DNA from: Gordonia spumicola
GTDB taxonomy: Bacteria > Actinomycetota > Actinomycetes > Mycobacteriales > Mycobacteriaceae
Reading direction: 5' to 3'
DNA: 64,000 bases
NCBI RefSeq assembly: GCF_009932475.1
Contig: NZ_BJOV01000005.1
Location: 930,001-994,000, forward strand
Each line of letters begins with the position of its first letter. The first letter of the stretch is position 1. Shown piece after piece: positions 1 to 12,581 of the stretch. Position numbers and translations under genes: made by a program. The notes under the pieces were generated by a model. The model saw only the letters and a program-made list of their open reading frames with translations. It did not search any database and was not told where the DNA came from.

Positions 1-1
1 T

Positions 2-634
2 CATGTGACGACGGGCCGCGAATCCGGCGGATCACGCCGGCCCACGCGAGTGATTCATGGCAGTGCGTTCGGTCCGGGCGACGTCGTCGAGGTGGACGGA
101 CTCCTCGTGACCAGCCTGGCCCGGACGGCCGCCGACATCGCGCTCGCCGGGAGGTTCCCGCAGGCACTCACCGTATTCGACGCGGCGCTTCGGGCCGCGT
201 GCGAACTCGACGCACTGAGCGCACTGCTGGTCAAGAACCGAAAGGGCGTCGGGGTGGCCCGTCGTGCGTTGGGTTTCGCCGACGGACGCGCGGAATCGCC
301 GGGGGAGTCGTGGAGTAGAGCGCAGATGATCGACGCCGACCTGCCGATTCCCGATCTGCAGGTCGAATACACGCTGCGCGACGGTTCGCTCGCCCGGTGC
401 GACTTTGGCATCGACGGACGGTTCGTCGGGGAGTTCGACGGTCTCGTCAAGTATCGCCGCGGAATGCGGCGCGGCGAGGAGCCGGAGAACGTCGTCATCC
501 GGGAGAAGATCCGCGAGGATCGCCTGCGTGACCTGGGTCTGGACGTCCGACGTTGGGTGTGGGCCGACTTGCGTGGCAATCACATGGTGCCGATGCTGCG
601 AGAGCGCTACGAGGTGCTGGGTATCCGCGTCTGA
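2..634 (+). CDS. Hypothetical protein, 5'-truncated by the window edge, restriction-endonuclease-like C-terminus
   Basis: The reading frame is open to the left edge, so the gene probably starts outside the window; the first in-window start codon is GTG at 5. The visible 210 residues carry a segment typical of an abundant actinobacterial family (VEVDGLLVTSLARTAADIAL) that often co-occurs with an AbiEi-like winged-helix N-terminus. They end in a DUF559/Vsr-like region with GEFDGLVKY and IREDRLRDLGLDVRRWVW. The acidic residues around 130-145 could be a PD-(D/E)XK-type core, but I cannot confirm catalysis. It converges on the metallopeptidase gene. Function unknown; assignment is by motif memory only. 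Confidence 0.55.
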   Translation, partial: HVTTGRESGGSRRPTRVIHGSAFGPGDVVEVDGLLVTSLARTAADIALAGRFPQALTVFDAALRAACELDALSALLVKNRKGVGVARRALGFADGRAESPGESWSRAQMIDADLPIPDLQVEYTLRDGSLARCDFGIDGRFVGEFDGLVKYRRGMRRGEEPENVVIREKIREDRLRDLGLDVRRWVWADLRGNHMVPMLRERYEVLGIRV

Positions 635-636
635 CG

Positions 637-706
637 ACAAACGCTCACGTCAACGACGTTCGCTCCCCTCCCGAGGTGAGCGGATGTCGATGACGTGAGC
701 GTTTGT
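637..706. terminator. Long inverted repeat, probable bidirectional terminator
   Basis: Perfect 16-bp arms ACAAACGCTCACGTCA (637-652) and its complement (691-706) flank a 38-nt interior. The interior itself can pair imperfectly (655-666 with 678-689). It lies 3 nt past one stop codon and 16 nt before the end of the convergent gene, the right place for a shared terminator. There is no T-run. Confidence 0.6.
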
Positions 707-721
707 TGACGAAGTGAGCGT

Positions 722-1615
722 CTACAGGTCGTTGGTGGCGAAGGTGTCGCAGCGGGAGGGTTTGCCGCCGTCGTAGCCGATCTTGAACCAGCGCTGACGC
801 TGGGCGGCGGAGCCGTGAGTCCAGCCCTCGGGGTTGCTGCGCGAGCCCTGGATGGTGTCGTCGCCGATGGCTTTCGCCGATTGGATGACCGTCGCGATCT
901 GCTCGTCCGTCAGCGGCTTCAACATGGCGTCCGGACCCTTGTCGGCGTGGTAGGCCCAGACGCCCGCGAGGCAGTCGGCCTGCAGTTCGATGCGGCGCGA
1001 TCCGTCGTTGCCCATCCGCTGGCCCTTGGCGAGGACACCTGTCAGGTTCTCGACGTGATGCCCGTACTCGTGGGCGACGACGTACTCCTGAGCGAGGGGA
1101 CCGTCCGACCCGCCCATGCGCTTGAGATCGGCGAAGAACGACGGATCGAAGTACGCGGTCCGGTCGGCGGGGCAGTAGAACGGACCCATCGCCGACGACG
1201 CGGCCCCGCAACCCGTCGTGATGTCGCCGCTGAAGATCTTCGTCTTCGGCTTCGTGTAGCCCTGCATCTGCGACGCCCACACCTTGTTGAGGCTGACGGT
1301 GGTCGCGACGATCCGGCAGGTGTCGTCGGTGTTGGCCTTCTCGACGGTGCACGAACGGATGTGGGCGTCCAGCTCCGCGGTGTCGCCTCCGACCGAGCCG
1401 TTCTGCCCGGGAGCGGCCTGCTGGTTCTGGTTCTGATCCGAGCCGCCGCCCATGATGTCGCCCGGGTTGATTCCGAAGAGCAGGGCGAGGATCGCGACGA
1501 TCACACCGGCTCCGCCGCCCAGCGCCAACTTGCCGCCGCCGAAACCGCCGCCCCCGCCGGACCCGCCTGCCGACACGTCACTGGTGTCGAGCGGTCCGCT
1601 GCCCTGAAAAGTCAT
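722..1615 (-). CDS. Neutral zinc metallopeptidase family protein (YpfJ/KPN_02809 type)
   Basis: 297 residues. The N-terminus is Gly-rich and cytoplasmic-like, followed by one membrane segment at about 36-50 ([13 protein letters not shown]), a Q/N/G-rich linker, and the peptidase domain. The zinc site is HEYGHH at 182-187, with a downstream ELQADC glutamate near residue 210 as the likely third ligand. Paired cysteines (90/100, 136/148) suggest disulfides outside the membrane. The family is Pfam 'putative neutral zinc metallopeptidase'; physiological substrates are not known. Transcribed divergently from aspS with a roughly 120-nt gap. Confidence 0.88.
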   Translation of the reverse strand: MTFQGSGPLDTSDVSAGGSGGGGGFGGGKLALGGGAGVIVAILALLFGINPGDIMGGGSDQNQNQQAAPGQNGSVGGDTAELDAHIRSCTVEKANTDDTCRIVATTVSLNKVWASQMQGYTKPKTKIFSGDITTGCGAASSAMGPFYCPADRTAYFDPSFFADLKRMGGSDGPLAQEYVVAHEYGHHVENLTGVLAKGQRMGNDGSRRIELQADCLAGVWAYHADKGPDAMLKPLTDEQIATVIQSAKAIGDDTIQGSRSNPEGWTHGSAAQRQRWFKIGYDGGKPSRCDTFATNDL

Positions 1616-1670
1616 GCGACAACAGTAGCCGCGCCCGCATGCCGGGTGTCGCCATGTCGATGGCGAAACG

Positions 1671-1676
1671 TAGAAT
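1671..1676 (+). promoter_or_regulatory. Candidate -10 box for aspS
   Basis: TAGAAT fits the actinobacterial TANNNT pattern and lies 58 nt before the aspS start. No convincing -35 is visible. The aspS ribosome site GGAAGGA is at 1722-1728. Confidence 0.35.
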
Positions 1677-1734
1677 TGGCCGAACAGTAGTCAATCCTGG
1701 CAGCACGTGGTGCTGCGCATATGGAAGGAACCCA

Positions 1735-3537
1735 GTGCTCCGCACGCATTTCGCCGGATCGTTGCGCCGCGAGGACGCCTCGCAGACCGTCACCGTCACC
1801 GGTTGGGTCGCGCGTCGTCGCGATCACGGCGGCGTCGTCTTCATCGACCTCCGCGACTCGTCCGGCCTCGTGCAGGTCGTGTTCCGCGACGACGAGGTCG
1901 CCGAAGCCGCGCACCGACTCCGCGCCGAATACTGCGTCAAGGTCACCGGCATCGTCGAAGAGCGTCCCGAGGGCAGTGAGAACCCGGCCCTGCAGTCCGG
2001 AGCGATCGAACTTAACGCGACCGAACTCGTCGTCCTCAACGAGTCGGCCCCGCTGCCGTTCCAGCTCGACGAGCAGCCGGGAGAAGAAGCACGCCTGCGC
2101 CACCGCTATCTCGACCTGCGCCGCGAAGGCCCCGCGAAGGCGATCCGCCTGCGCTCCAAGGTCAGCGCCGCGGCCCGCGAGGTCCTCGGCTCGCACGACT
2201 TCGTCGAGATCGAGACCCCGACCCTCACCCGGTCGACGCCCGAAGGCGCCCGCGACTTCCTGGTCCCCGCACGCCTGCAGCCGGGCACGTTCTACGCCCT
2301 CCCGCAGAGCCCCCAGCTGTTCAAGCAGCTCCTGATGGTCGCGGGCATGGAGCGCTACTACCAGATCGCGCGCTGCTACCGCGACGAAGACTTCCGCGCC
2401 GACCGTCAGCCGGAGTTCACCCAGCTCGACATCGAGATGAGCTTCGTCGACGAAGACGACGTGATCGCGCTCGCCGAGGAGATCCTGACCTCGCTGTGGA
2501 AGCTGATCGGCTACGAGATCACCGCCCCGATCCCGCGCATCACCTACGCCGACGCCATGCGGCGCTACGGCAGCGACAAGCCCGACCTGCGGTTCGACAT
2601 CGAACTCGTCGAATGCACCGAGTTCTTCGCCCAGTCGCCGTTCCGCGTGTTCCAGGCCCCGTACGTCGGCGCGGTCGTCATGGCGGGCGGGGCGTCGCAG
2701 CCGCGCCGCCAGCTCGACGCCTGGCAGGAATGGGCCAAGCAGCGCGGAGCCAAGGGCCTCGCCTACGTCCTCGTCCAGGAGGACGGCACCCTGACCGGCC
2801 CGGTCGCCAAGAACATCTCCGACGCCGAGCGCGAGGGCATCGCCGCCCACGTCGGCGCGAAGCCCGGCGACTGCATCTTCTTCGCGGCCGGCCCGACCAA
2901 GCAGATGCGTGCACTCCTCGGAGCGGCGCGCGGCGAGATCGCCCGCAAGCTCGACCTCATCAAGGACGGCGACTGGGCCTTCACCTGGGTCGTCGACGCC
3001 CCGATGTTCGAGCCGACCGGCGACGCCGTCGAGGCGGGCGACGTCGCGGTCGGCTCCGGAGCCTGGACCGCCGTGCACCACGCGTTCACCTCGCCCAAGC
3101 CGGAATGCCTCGACAACCTCGAGGCCGACCCCGGCGCGGCCGTCGCCTACGCGTACGACATCGTCTGCAACGGCAACGAGATCGGCGGCGGCTCGATCCG
3201 CATCCATCGCCGCGACGTGCAGGAACGCGTCTTCAAGATCATGGGCATCGGCGAAGAGGAGGCGCAGGAGAAGTTCGGCTTCCTGCTCGACGCCTTCGCC
3301 TACGGCGCACCGCCGCACGGCGGCATCGCGTTCGGCTGGGACCGCATCACCTCGCTGCTCGCGGGTGAGTCGTCCATCCGCGAGGTCATCGCGTTCCCGA
3401 AGTCGGGCGGCGGCATCGACCCGCTCACCGATGCGCCCGCCGCCATCACGCCGGAGCAGCGCAAGGAGTCGGGCATCGACGCCAAACCCGCAGCCAAGGC
3501 CGCCGATGCGGCCGGAGAGGGACAGGCGTCCGCCTGA
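1735..3537 (+). CDS. aspS: Aspartyl-tRNA synthetase
   Basis: Class II synthetase that charges tRNA-Asp with aspartate; in this lineage it is often non-discriminating, also mischarging tRNA-Asn for GatCAB repair. The GTG start at 1735 gives [13 protein letters not shown] and has GGAAGGA 7 nt upstream; the same frame stays open to 1639 but without family similarity. Domain order is an N-terminal OB-fold anticodon domain ([18 protein letters not shown]), motif 2 region [21 protein letters not shown], a bacterial GAD insert, and motif 3 [10 protein letters not shown] near the C-terminus. 600 residues is normal. The C-terminal tail is Ala-rich. Confidence 0.97.
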   Translation: MLRTHFAGSLRREDASQTVTVTGWVARRRDHGGVVFIDLRDSSGLVQVVFRDDEVAEAAHRLRAEYCVKVTGIVEERPEGSENPALQSGAIELNATELVVLNESAPLPFQLDEQPGEEARLRHRYLDLRREGPAKAIRLRSKVSAAAREVLGSHDFVEIETPTLTRSTPEGARDFLVPARLQPGTFYALPQSPQLFKQLLMVAGMERYYQIARCYRDEDFRADRQPEFTQLDIEMSFVDEDDVIALAEEILTSLWKLIGYEITAPIPRITYADAMRRYGSDKPDLRFDIELVECTEFFAQSPFRVFQAPYVGAVVMAGGASQPRRQLDAWQEWAKQRGAKGLAYVLVQEDGTLTGPVAKNISDAEREGIAAHVGAKPGDCIFFAAGPTKQMRALLGAARGEIARKLDLIKDGDWAFTWVVDAPMFEPTGDAVEAGDVAVGSGAWTAVHHAFTSPKPECLDNLEADPGAAVAYAYDIVCNGNEIGGGSIRIHRRDVQERVFKIMGIGEEEAQEKFGFLLDAFAYGAPPHGGIAFGWDRITSLLAGESSIREVIAFPKSGGGIDPLTDAPAAITPEQRKESGIDAKPAAKAADAAGEGQASA

Positions 3538-4677
3538 GTGTCCATGACCGTAGTGGCACATGACCGAATCGATTCGGTGCTCGACACCGCTCAGGACGTC
3601 CTGACGCGGCGGGCAGGCAGCCGAGTCCGCGTCGACGACCCCGAGGACCTCGGCGGCTCGGGCCGCAGCACCGTGCTGCGCGTCCGGGTCGCCGACAACC
3701 CGCTGTCGATCGACCGCACCGTCGTCGTCAAGGCGTTCGACGACCATTCGTCGGCCGACCAGGTGCTCCGCGAGATCGCGTCGTACCGGTACGCGACAGC
3801 GCTGCCGTCGTCGTCCCGGCCCGGACCGCAACTCCTCGCGTCCGACTTGGACAGTCGGATCCTCGTCCTCACCGACCTCGGCGACGGACGGCGGATGCCC
3901 GACCTGCTGGCCTCGACCGACGTCGACGAGGTCCGCCGCGGCGTGAGCGCCTGGGGGCAGGCGCTCGGTCGGATGCACGCGGCCACCTTCGGCGGCGAAG
4001 ACGACTTCGACACCCTGCTCCGAGTCAGCGGACGCCGCGGCGACCGCAAGCGGACGGCCCCGATCTGCTCGTCCGGCATCGACGCGCAGGCGGGCGAAGC
4101 CGTCCGGCGCACCGACGACGTCGCCGACGAGATCGGGGTCACGGTCCCCGACGAGTTCCGCGCCGTCCTCGACGCTGGACTGGCACTGTTCGACGACGGC
4201 CGGTTCCGGGCGTTCAGCACGTCGGACGTCGGACCCGAGAACATCCTCATCAACTACGACGGAGTCCAGTTCATGGACTACGAGTGGGGCGCGTTCCGGG
4301 ACGCGACGCTCGACGTCGCGTACGCGTTGACGACGTTCCCGTCAGCGTTGTCCGGTCCGGCGTCGGACCGAGTCGCCGAACTGGAGACCGCACTCGCCGA
4401 CGCGTGGCGATCGGAGGTCGCCGCGCTGTGGCCCGCGCTCGCCGACGACCGGACGCTCCGTTCGCTGCTGTCGACGGCGCGCACCCTGTGGGTGTGGCTC
4501 GGCACGTACTGGATCCTCGAATCGGACACGTCCGGTCACGACTGGGCGCTGCACACCGCCGATCCGCGCGTGGTGACCGCCCGATGGGCCGATCTCGCGC
4601 GCATGTCGCACGACGCCGTCGTGCGCGACGTGGCGGGCGACGTCGGACGGGCGCTGCAGCGACTCTGGTTCGAGTGA
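3538..4677 (+). CDS. Phosphotransferase (APH/choline kinase-like) family protein
   Basis: 379 residues with an aminoglycoside-phosphotransferase/protein-kinase-like layout: VVVKAFDD as the nucleotide-lobe lysine near 60, a catalytic-loop remnant [11 protein letters not shown] (Brenner HxDxxxxN with Ser/Thr in place of His but Asp and Asn kept), and MDYEWG in place of DFG. No substrate can be assigned and activity is uncertain because the catalytic-loop His is missing. The start is ambiguous: GTG at 3538 abuts the aspS stop and ATG at 3544 lies two codons on; neither has a close ribosome site. Probably co-transcribed with aspS and rarA (8-nt gap). Confidence 0.75.
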   Translation: MSMTVVAHDRIDSVLDTAQDVLTRRAGSRVRVDDPEDLGGSGRSTVLRVRVADNPLSIDRTVVVKAFDDHSSADQVLREIASYRYATALPSSSRPGPQLLASDLDSRILVLTDLGDGRRMPDLLASTDVDEVRRGVSAWGQALGRMHAATFGGEDDFDTLLRVSGRRGDRKRTAPICSSGIDAQAGEAVRRTDDVADEIGVTVPDEFRAVLDAGLALFDDGRFRAFSTSDVGPENILINYDGVQFMDYEWGAFRDATLDVAYALTTFPSALSGPASDRVAELETALADAWRSEVAALWPALADDRTLRSLLSTARTLWVWLGTYWILESDTSGHDWALHTADPRVVTARWADLARMSHDAVVRDVAGDVGRALQRLWFE

Positions 4678-4685
4678 CCCCGCCC

Positions 4686-6044
4686 ATGTCGGATTCGGGA
4701 GATCTCTTCGACGACATCGGGACGGCTCAGCGGTCGAGCCCGGTGATGCCGTCCCCGTCGGCCCCGCTCGCCGTCCGCATGCGGCCCGCATCGCTCGACG
4801 AGGTCGTCGGGCAGGACCACCTGCTCGGTGAACGGTCGCCGCTGCGGAGACTGATCGCGGGTTCCGGCGGATCGTCGGTGCTGCTGTACGGGCCGCCAGG
4901 CACGGGCAAGACGACGATGGCGTCGCTGATCAGTCAGGCGACCGGCGGGAGTTTCGAGGCGTTGTCGGCGCTGTCCGCAGGCGTCAAAGAGGTCCGCGCG
5001 GTGATCGACGTCGCACGTCGACGCCTCATCCAGGGACAGCAGACCGTCCTGTTCATCGACGAGGTCCATCGATTCTCCAAGACCCAGCAGGACGCGTTGC
5101 TCGACGCCGTCGAGAACCGGATCGTCCTGCTGGTGGCGGCGACGACGGAGAACCCGTCGTTCTCGGTGGTGGCGCCGCTGCTGTCGCGGTCGCTGGTGCT
5201 GCAGTTGCGCTCACTGACCGACGACGACGTCAAGACGGTCCTGACCAGGGCCGTCGCCGATCCTCGTGGGCTCGACGGGGCGGTCGAACTGTCCGACGAG
5301 GCCCTCGACCACCTCGTCGCCGTCGCCGGAGGGGACGCCCGTCGCGCGCTGACCGCGCTGGAGGCGAGCGCCGACGGCTCGGACGGTGCGACGATCGCGG
5401 TCGCCGACGTCGAGGCGGCCATCGACCGGGCCGCGGTCCGCTACGACCGCGCGGGCGACCAGCACTACGACGTGACCAGCGCGTTCATCAAGTCGATGCG
5501 CGGCTCGGACGTCGACGCCGCACTGCACTACCTCGCCCGGATGATCAGCGCGGGGGAGGACCCGCGGTTCATCGCCCGCAGGCTGATGATCCACGCAAGT
5601 GAAGACGTCGGCATGGCCGACCCGACGGCGCTGGCGACCGCGGTCGCGGCGGCGCAGGTGGTGCAGCTCGTCGGGATGCCCGAAGCCAAGCTCGCGCTGG
5701 CGCAGGCGACGATCCACATCGCGACCGCCCCGAAGTCGGGATCGGTGACGTCCGCGCTCGGCGCGGCGATGAGCGACATCTCAGCGGGCCGCGCCGGGGC
5801 GGTTCCGTCACACCTGCGCGACGGCCACTACGCGGGAGCGAAGAAGCTCGGCAACGCGGTCGGCTACAAGTTCCCACACGAGCACCCCGACGGCGTCCTC
5901 GCGCAGCAGTACGCCCCGGACACGCTGGTAGGCGTCGACTACTACGTTCCGACGGACCACGGTTTCGAGCGTGAACTCGGCCCGCGTGTCGGCAGGCTCC
6001 GCTCGATCGTGCGCGGACTCGCCGGGCGTTCGCGTCGTCGATGA
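4686..6044 (+). CDS. rarA: Replication-associated recombination protein A (MgsA/WRNIP1 family AAA+ ATPase)
   Basis: 452 residues. This clamp-loader-like AAA+ ATPase acts at stalled replication forks. The N-terminal 25 residues are a variable leader, then [16 protein letters not shown], Walker [10 protein letters not shown] at 69-77, Walker [13 protein letters not shown], sensor [16 protein letters not shown], and the family C-terminal tetramerisation region ending HFPH-like [18 protein letters not shown]. The ATG at 4686 is chosen because the family N-terminus begins just after it. It is the M. tuberculosis Rv2559c counterpart by neighbourhood. Confidence 0.95.
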   Translation: MSDSGDLFDDIGTAQRSSPVMPSPSAPLAVRMRPASLDEVVGQDHLLGERSPLRRLIAGSGGSSVLLYGPPGTGKTTMASLISQATGGSFEALSALSAGVKEVRAVIDVARRRLIQGQQTVLFIDEVHRFSKTQQDALLDAVENRIVLLVAATTENPSFSVVAPLLSRSLVLQLRSLTDDDVKTVLTRAVADPRGLDGAVELSDEALDHLVAVAGGDARRALTALEASADGSDGATIAVADVEAAIDRAAVRYDRAGDQHYDVTSAFIKSMRGSDVDAALHYLARMISAGEDPRFIARRLMIHASEDVGMADPTALATAVAAAQVVQLVGMPEAKLALAQATIHIATAPKSGSVTSALGAAMSDISAGRAGAVPSHLRDGHYAGAKKLGNAVGYKFPHEHPDGVLAQQYAPDTLVGVDYYVPTDHGFERELGPRVGRLRSIVRGLAGRSRRR

Positions 6045-6126
6045 CGTGTGCGGTGGTCGGCCCGCTTGTCACAGACCGGTAAACTCTCCACCGGATCACC
6101 AGACTTCAACGAAGGACATCACCGCA

Positions 6127-8789
<2,663 letters not shown>

Positions 8790-8793
<4 letters not shown>

Positions 8794-9236
8794 TCACGCC
8801 GCGAGGGCGGCGAGTGGCGATCGACGTGGGAAGCGTCCGCGTCGGGGTCGCCGTGTGCGATCCCGACGGGATCCTCGCCACCCCGGTCGAGACGGTGCAG
8901 CGCACGAAGCACGACGGGGACGTCGAACGTGTGGTCGCGATCATCGACGAGTACGAGGCGATCGGGGTGATCGTCGGGCTGCCGCGGACGTTGCGGAACA
9001 CCGACGGTCCGGCCGTCGACGCCGCGCGGGCGTTCGGGGACCGGCTCGCCGCGGCCCTGACCGGCCGTTCCGGAATGCCCGACGTTCCGATCGAGTACCA
9101 CGACGAACGATTGACGACCGTCACCGCGACGACCGCGCTGCGCGCCAGTGGAGTGAAGGCGAAGAATGCGCGCGCCGTCGTCGACCAAGCCGCCGCGGTG
9201 GCTATTCTGCAGGGATGGCTGGACGCGCGTCGCTGA
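8790..9236 (+). CDS. ruvX: Holliday junction resolvase-like protein RuvX (YqgF)
   Basis: 148 residues, the usual YqgF length. RNase H-fold: first catalytic Asp in [38 protein letters not shown], and C-terminal Asp in [16 protein letters not shown]. The family is linked to 16S rRNA 5'-end processing and to resolvase-like folds; which role dominates here cannot be read from sequence. It sits between alaS and mltG as in M. tuberculosis (Rv2554c). Confidence 0.93.
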
Positions 9237-9267
9237 CGCGTGCCGCCGATGAGGAGGATCGACCGAC

Positions 9268-11151
9268 GTGACTGACCAGGACCGTACGCCCCGCGAGGGG
9301 GACGACGCACGGCCCCGCCACTCGAGCGCGGCGCCACCGGGCGACGCCGATCCGCGTCGTTTCTTCCCCGACTCGTCCGGCGTTCAAGAGGGCAACCGGC
9401 GTCGTCGTCGGCGCGGTCCGGGCGATCCGACGACCACCGGCAACATCCCGATCATCCGAGTGCAGAGCGAACTGCCCGATCCCACGATCGAGTACCGGAC
9501 GCCGGAACCGCAGCACGGCGCGCCGCCCTCGTACTTCGAGGTCCGCTACCGCGATGAGCCCGCATCGGCCGAGCCGATGATGCGGTTCACGGAACCGGTG
9601 ACGAGGCACGTCGAAACGCCCGGCAGGCACGCCGAGCCCGCCAGGGTTGACGACGCGTTGTACTCGTCGCCCGCCGGAGCTGACACCGAGCCGTTCTACC
9701 GCGACGAGCCCGCCCGGCAGGCGGTCCCGCAGCCTCCGGTACCGCAGGCCCCGGTTCCGCAGCCCGAGCCGCAGGCCCCCGTCGCCGAGCCCGCCGCGCC
9801 CCAGCACCAGTCCACAGCGCCGGTGTACCCGCGGCAGCCGCAAGCCGAGCCCGTCGTCGACGAGACGACTGTCGCCGCGGCCCCGGTCGAGCCGTTCACC
9901 GAACCGACGGTCCAGGCCACGCCCGTCTCCGCTCCCGACATCCTCGACGCCGTCGACGATGACGACTCCGACACCGGCGAGATCCCGGTGCACGGCGGGG
10001 CGATGCCCGCGCGGAAGAAGAGCCGCAGACTGCTCTTCGCCATCGCGGGCGTGATCCTGGTCGCCGTGCTGGTGCTCGGCGGACTCGGACTCAAGTGGTT
10101 GGGCGTGTTCGAATCGCAGACCGACTACAGCAGTACGACCGGCTCCGGTTCGGTGCTGGTCGAGGTGCCGGCCGACGCGGCGATCCGCGACGTCGGCCAG
10201 ACGCTGACCGACGCGGGCGTGGTCGGGAGCCAGCGGGCCTTCGTCGACGCAGCCGAGGGCGGAGCCGGAGTGTCTGCGGGCTTCTACGAACTGCCGAAGG
10301 GCATCTCCGCCAAGGCCGCGCTGGAGATGATGTCCGGCGACGACCGCCGCGTCGGACGGTTCGTCGTCCCCGAGGGCCTCACACTCGACTCGAAGAAGAG
10401 CTCCGACGGGACCACCCGCCCCGGCATCTTCCAGATGATCTCGAAGGCCACCACGTTCAGCACCGACGACAAGCAGTACGGCGTGACCGTCGACCAGCTC
10501 AAGGATGCCGCCGCGAACTCGACGCCCGAACAGTTGGGCGTGCCCGACTGGGCGACGGCCAAGGTCAAAGAGCTGACCGGCGATCATCGGCGCATCGAGG
10601 GGCTCATCGCCTCCGGAGCGTGGGAGGACATCGACCCGAGACTCGACGCGCGCGCCATCCTCAAAGACCTGATCACCCGCAGCGTCAGCCGATTCACCGC
10701 GTGGGGACTGCTCAGCGGCAACGATGCGGGTAAGTCGCCGTACGACGAGTTGACCATCGCGTCGATCGTCGAGGCCGAAGCACAGCACGAGGACGACTTC
10801 CCGAAGGTCGCCCGCGTGATCGTCAACCGGCTGGCCCAGAACATCCGCCTGCAGATGGATTCGACAGTCAACTACACCGCGGACGTCGCCGACATCGATG
10901 TGCACGGCGAGTCGTACCTCGCCGACAACAAGTGGAACACCTATCAGCACGACGGCCTGCCGCTCACGCCGATCGGCGCCGTCGGCGAGCGTGCGCTCGC
11001 CGCCACCGAGAATCCCACTCCCGGCGACTGGGTGTACTTCGTGACCGTCGACAAGGAGGGCACGACGCTGTTCGCCAAGACGTTCGCGCAGCACAAGAAG
11101 AACCGTCAGGTGGCGTGCCGCAACAAGTTCCTCACGGTCGGTTGTGAGTAG
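9268..11151 (+). CDS. mltG: Endolytic murein transglycosylase MltG (YceG-like)
   Basis: 627 residues. GTG start with GAGGAGG 9-10 nt upstream. About 250 cytoplasmic residues are unusually long and Pro/Glu/Arg-rich (PQPPVPQAPVPQPEPQ), followed by RRLLFAIAGVILVAVLVLGG as a single membrane anchor (about 252-275), then the extracytoplasmic LysM-like and YceG domains. The catalytic Glu is in SIVEAEAQ, followed by VARVIVNRLAQNIRLQMDST and PTPGDWVYFV. It cleaves nascent glycan strands and sets their length. The 3' end overlaps the aroE start by 8 nt. Confidence 0.94.
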   Translation: MTDQDRTPREGDDARPRHSSAAPPGDADPRRFFPDSSGVQEGNRRRRRRGPGDPTTTGNIPIIRVQSELPDPTIEYRTPEPQHGAPPSYFEVRYRDEPASAEPMMRFTEPVTRHVETPGRHAEPARVDDALYSSPAGADTEPFYRDEPARQAVPQPPVPQAPVPQPEPQAPVAEPAAPQHQSTAPVYPRQPQAEPVVDETTVAAAPVEPFTEPTVQATPVSAPDILDAVDDDDSDTGEIPVHGGAMPARKKSRRLLFAIAGVILVAVLVLGGLGLKWLGVFESQTDYSSTTGSGSVLVEVPADAAIRDVGQTLTDAGVVGSQRAFVDAAEGGAGVSAGFYELPKGISAKAALEMMSGDDRRVGRFVVPEGLTLDSKKSSDGTTRPGIFQMISKATTFSTDDKQYGVTVDQLKDAAANSTPEQLGVPDWATAKVKELTGDHRRIEGLIASGAWEDIDPRLDARAILKDLITRSVSRFTAWGLLSGNDAGKSPYDELTIASIVEAEAQHEDDFPKVARVIVNRLAQNIRLQMDSTVNYTADVADIDVHGESYLADNKWNTYQHDGLPLTPIGAVGERALAATENPTPGDWVYFVTVDKEGTTLFAKTFAQHKKNRQVACRNKFLTVGCE

Positions 11152-11959
11152 GGCCGCGGTCCTCGGTTCGCCGGTCGGGCACTCCCGCTCACCCGACCTG
11201 CACCGGGCGGCCTACGCCGCCCTCGGGCTCGACGGATGGACGTACGAGGCCGTCGAGACGACGGCCGACCAGCTCCCGGCTCGGGTGGGGGACGCCGGAC
11301 CCGACTGGATCGGCTTCTCGGTGACGATGCCGTGCAAGTTGGCCGCGCTCGCCTTCGCGGACGTCCGGACGACGCGCGCCGACCTGATCGGCTCGGCGAA
11401 CACACTGGTCCGGACCGCGGACGGGTGGCGGGCAGACTGCACCGACGTCGACGGCGTCGCCGGAGCCTTGACCGAGGTCGGCCTGCCGGACTCGGCGACG
11501 CGTGCGGTGATCGTCGGCGCGGGCGGGACGGCGCTGCCCGCCCTCGCGGCACTCGCCGACGCGGGCGTCACCGACGTCGCCGTCGTCGCCCGTGACGCGG
11601 GCCGTGCGGAGGGCGTCCTCGACCTCGCCGACCGACTCTCGGTGAGCGCGCGGGTCGTCGACTTCGGCTCCGTCGCCGCGGTTCGCACCGTGTGCGGTGA
11701 GGCCGATGTGACGATCTCGACCGTCCCGGCGGCGGGTGCCGCCGGGATCGCCGACGCCGTCGCCGTGTCCCGTCGTGTCGTCGACGTCATCTACGACCCG
11801 TGGCCGACGCCGCTCGCCGCCGCAGTCGACGCCGCGGGTGGTGTCGTCGTCGGCGGCATCGTGATGCTCCTGAACCAGGCGTACAGCCAGGTGGAGCAGT
11901 TCACCGGGCTCCCGGCGCCGAAGGCGGCGATGGCGGCGGCGGTCGGCGTCACCCTCTGA
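11144..11959 (+). CDS. aroE: Shikimate dehydrogenase
   Basis: 271 residues. NADPH-dependent reduction of 3-dehydroshikimate to shikimate. The GTG start lies inside the last codons of mltG. N-terminal substrate motif VLGSPVGHSRSPDLHRAAY, catalytic-Lys motif SVTMPCKLAAL, nucleotide loop VIVGAGGTALPAL, and C-terminal GGIVMLLNQAYSQVEQFTG. The catalytic Lys sits in PCK rather than the common PHK, a variation seen in this lineage. First gene of the shikimate cluster aroE-aroC-aroK-aroB. Confidence 0.93.
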   Translation: MSRAAVLGSPVGHSRSPDLHRAAYAALGLDGWTYEAVETTADQLPARVGDAGPDWIGFSVTMPCKLAALAFADVRTTRADLIGSANTLVRTADGWRADCTDVDGVAGALTEVGLPDSATRAVIVGAGGTALPALAALADAGVTDVAVVARDAGRAEGVLDLADRLSVSARVVDFGSVAAVRTVCGEADVTISTVPAAGAAGIADAVAVSRRVVDVIYDPWPTPLAAAVDAAGGVVVGGIVMLLNQAYSQVEQFTGLPAPKAAMAAAVGVTL

Positions 11960-11980
11960 CTCGCCGCGCTCGTCGCGCGG

Positions 11981-12097
11981 TTTCGACTCGACTCCTCGGC
12001 CGGCGCCTCGGTGTCGGCTCAACCACCGTGGGAGCGGTCCCTCGCATCGATGGTTGAGCCCTTCGACAAGCTCAGGAACCACCGGGCCGAGTCGAAA
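11981..12097. repeat. Nested fold-back (inverted) repeat downstream of aroE
   Basis: Outer arms TTTCGACTCG (11981-11990) and CGAGTCGAAA (12088-12097) enclose inner arms GGCTCAACCA (12016-12025) and TGGTTGAGCC (12051-12060). The segment also holds CTTCGACAAGCTCAGGAACC (12061-12080), a short sequence I recall as scattered through many actinobacterial genomes. It fills most of the aroE-peptidase gap and may act as a terminator or be a small mobile repeat. Confidence 0.6.
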
Positions 12098-12146
12098 TGG
12101 AACCTGCCTGTGGAATTCGTGCTGGTCGGATTCGACGTTTCGGGCG

Positions 12147-12581
12147 ATGCTTGGGCGCATGGTCGTCGGGGGATTGATCGTGGTGCTCGTGTGGTGCGCG
12201 GTCAGCGACGCCCGGACCGGGCGGATCCCGAACACTGTGACGCTCCCCGCGATCGGCGTCGTCGCGGTGCTCGCGACGCTGGAGCCCGCGGTGGCGTGGG
12301 GCGCGGCGGTGTGCGCCGCACCGTATCTGATCGCGTTCGCTCGACGCCTGTGCGGCGGCGCGGACGTGAAGCTGGCCGTCGTGTGCGGGGGAGTGCTGGC
12401 CGATCCGGCGTCGGCCGCGGCCGTCGTCGTCGGCTCCGCGGTCATCACCGGATGCGTGCTGGCGGTCCGTCGGAGGACGGTGGTCGTGCACGGTCCGGCG
12501 CTCGTGTCGACGACGTTGGCATGGCTGGTCATCGACTCCGTGGCGGCTTCTGGAACAATTGACGCGTGTTGCGTTGGATAA
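12147..12581 (+). CDS. Single-domain A24 (type IV prepilin) peptidase
   Basis: 144 residues, hydrophobic throughout with about four membrane segments. The two family aspartates are in [11 protein letters not shown] and in [10 protein letters not shown], a GGAD variant of the GxGD motif. The N-terminal methylase domain of full-length prepilin peptidases is absent, as in Rv2551c, which holds the same position between aroE and aroC. ATG 12147 or 12159 are both possible starts; the open frame upstream lies within a repeat and is not family-like. The end overlaps the aroC start by 16 nt. No pilin gene is in the window, so its substrate is unknown. Confidence 0.85.
   Translation: MLGRMVVGGLIVVLVWCAVSDARTGRIPNTVTLPAIGVVAVLATLEPAVAWGAAVCAAPYLIAFARRLCGGADVKLAVVCGGVLADPASAAAVVVGSAVITGCVLAVRRRTVVVHGPALVSTTLAWLVIDSVAASGTIDACCVG

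Noticed and set aside
12054-12146. N-terminal extension of the prepilin peptidase
   Set aside because: The 31 upstream codons translate the fold-back repeat into polar sequence with no membrane helix or family match.
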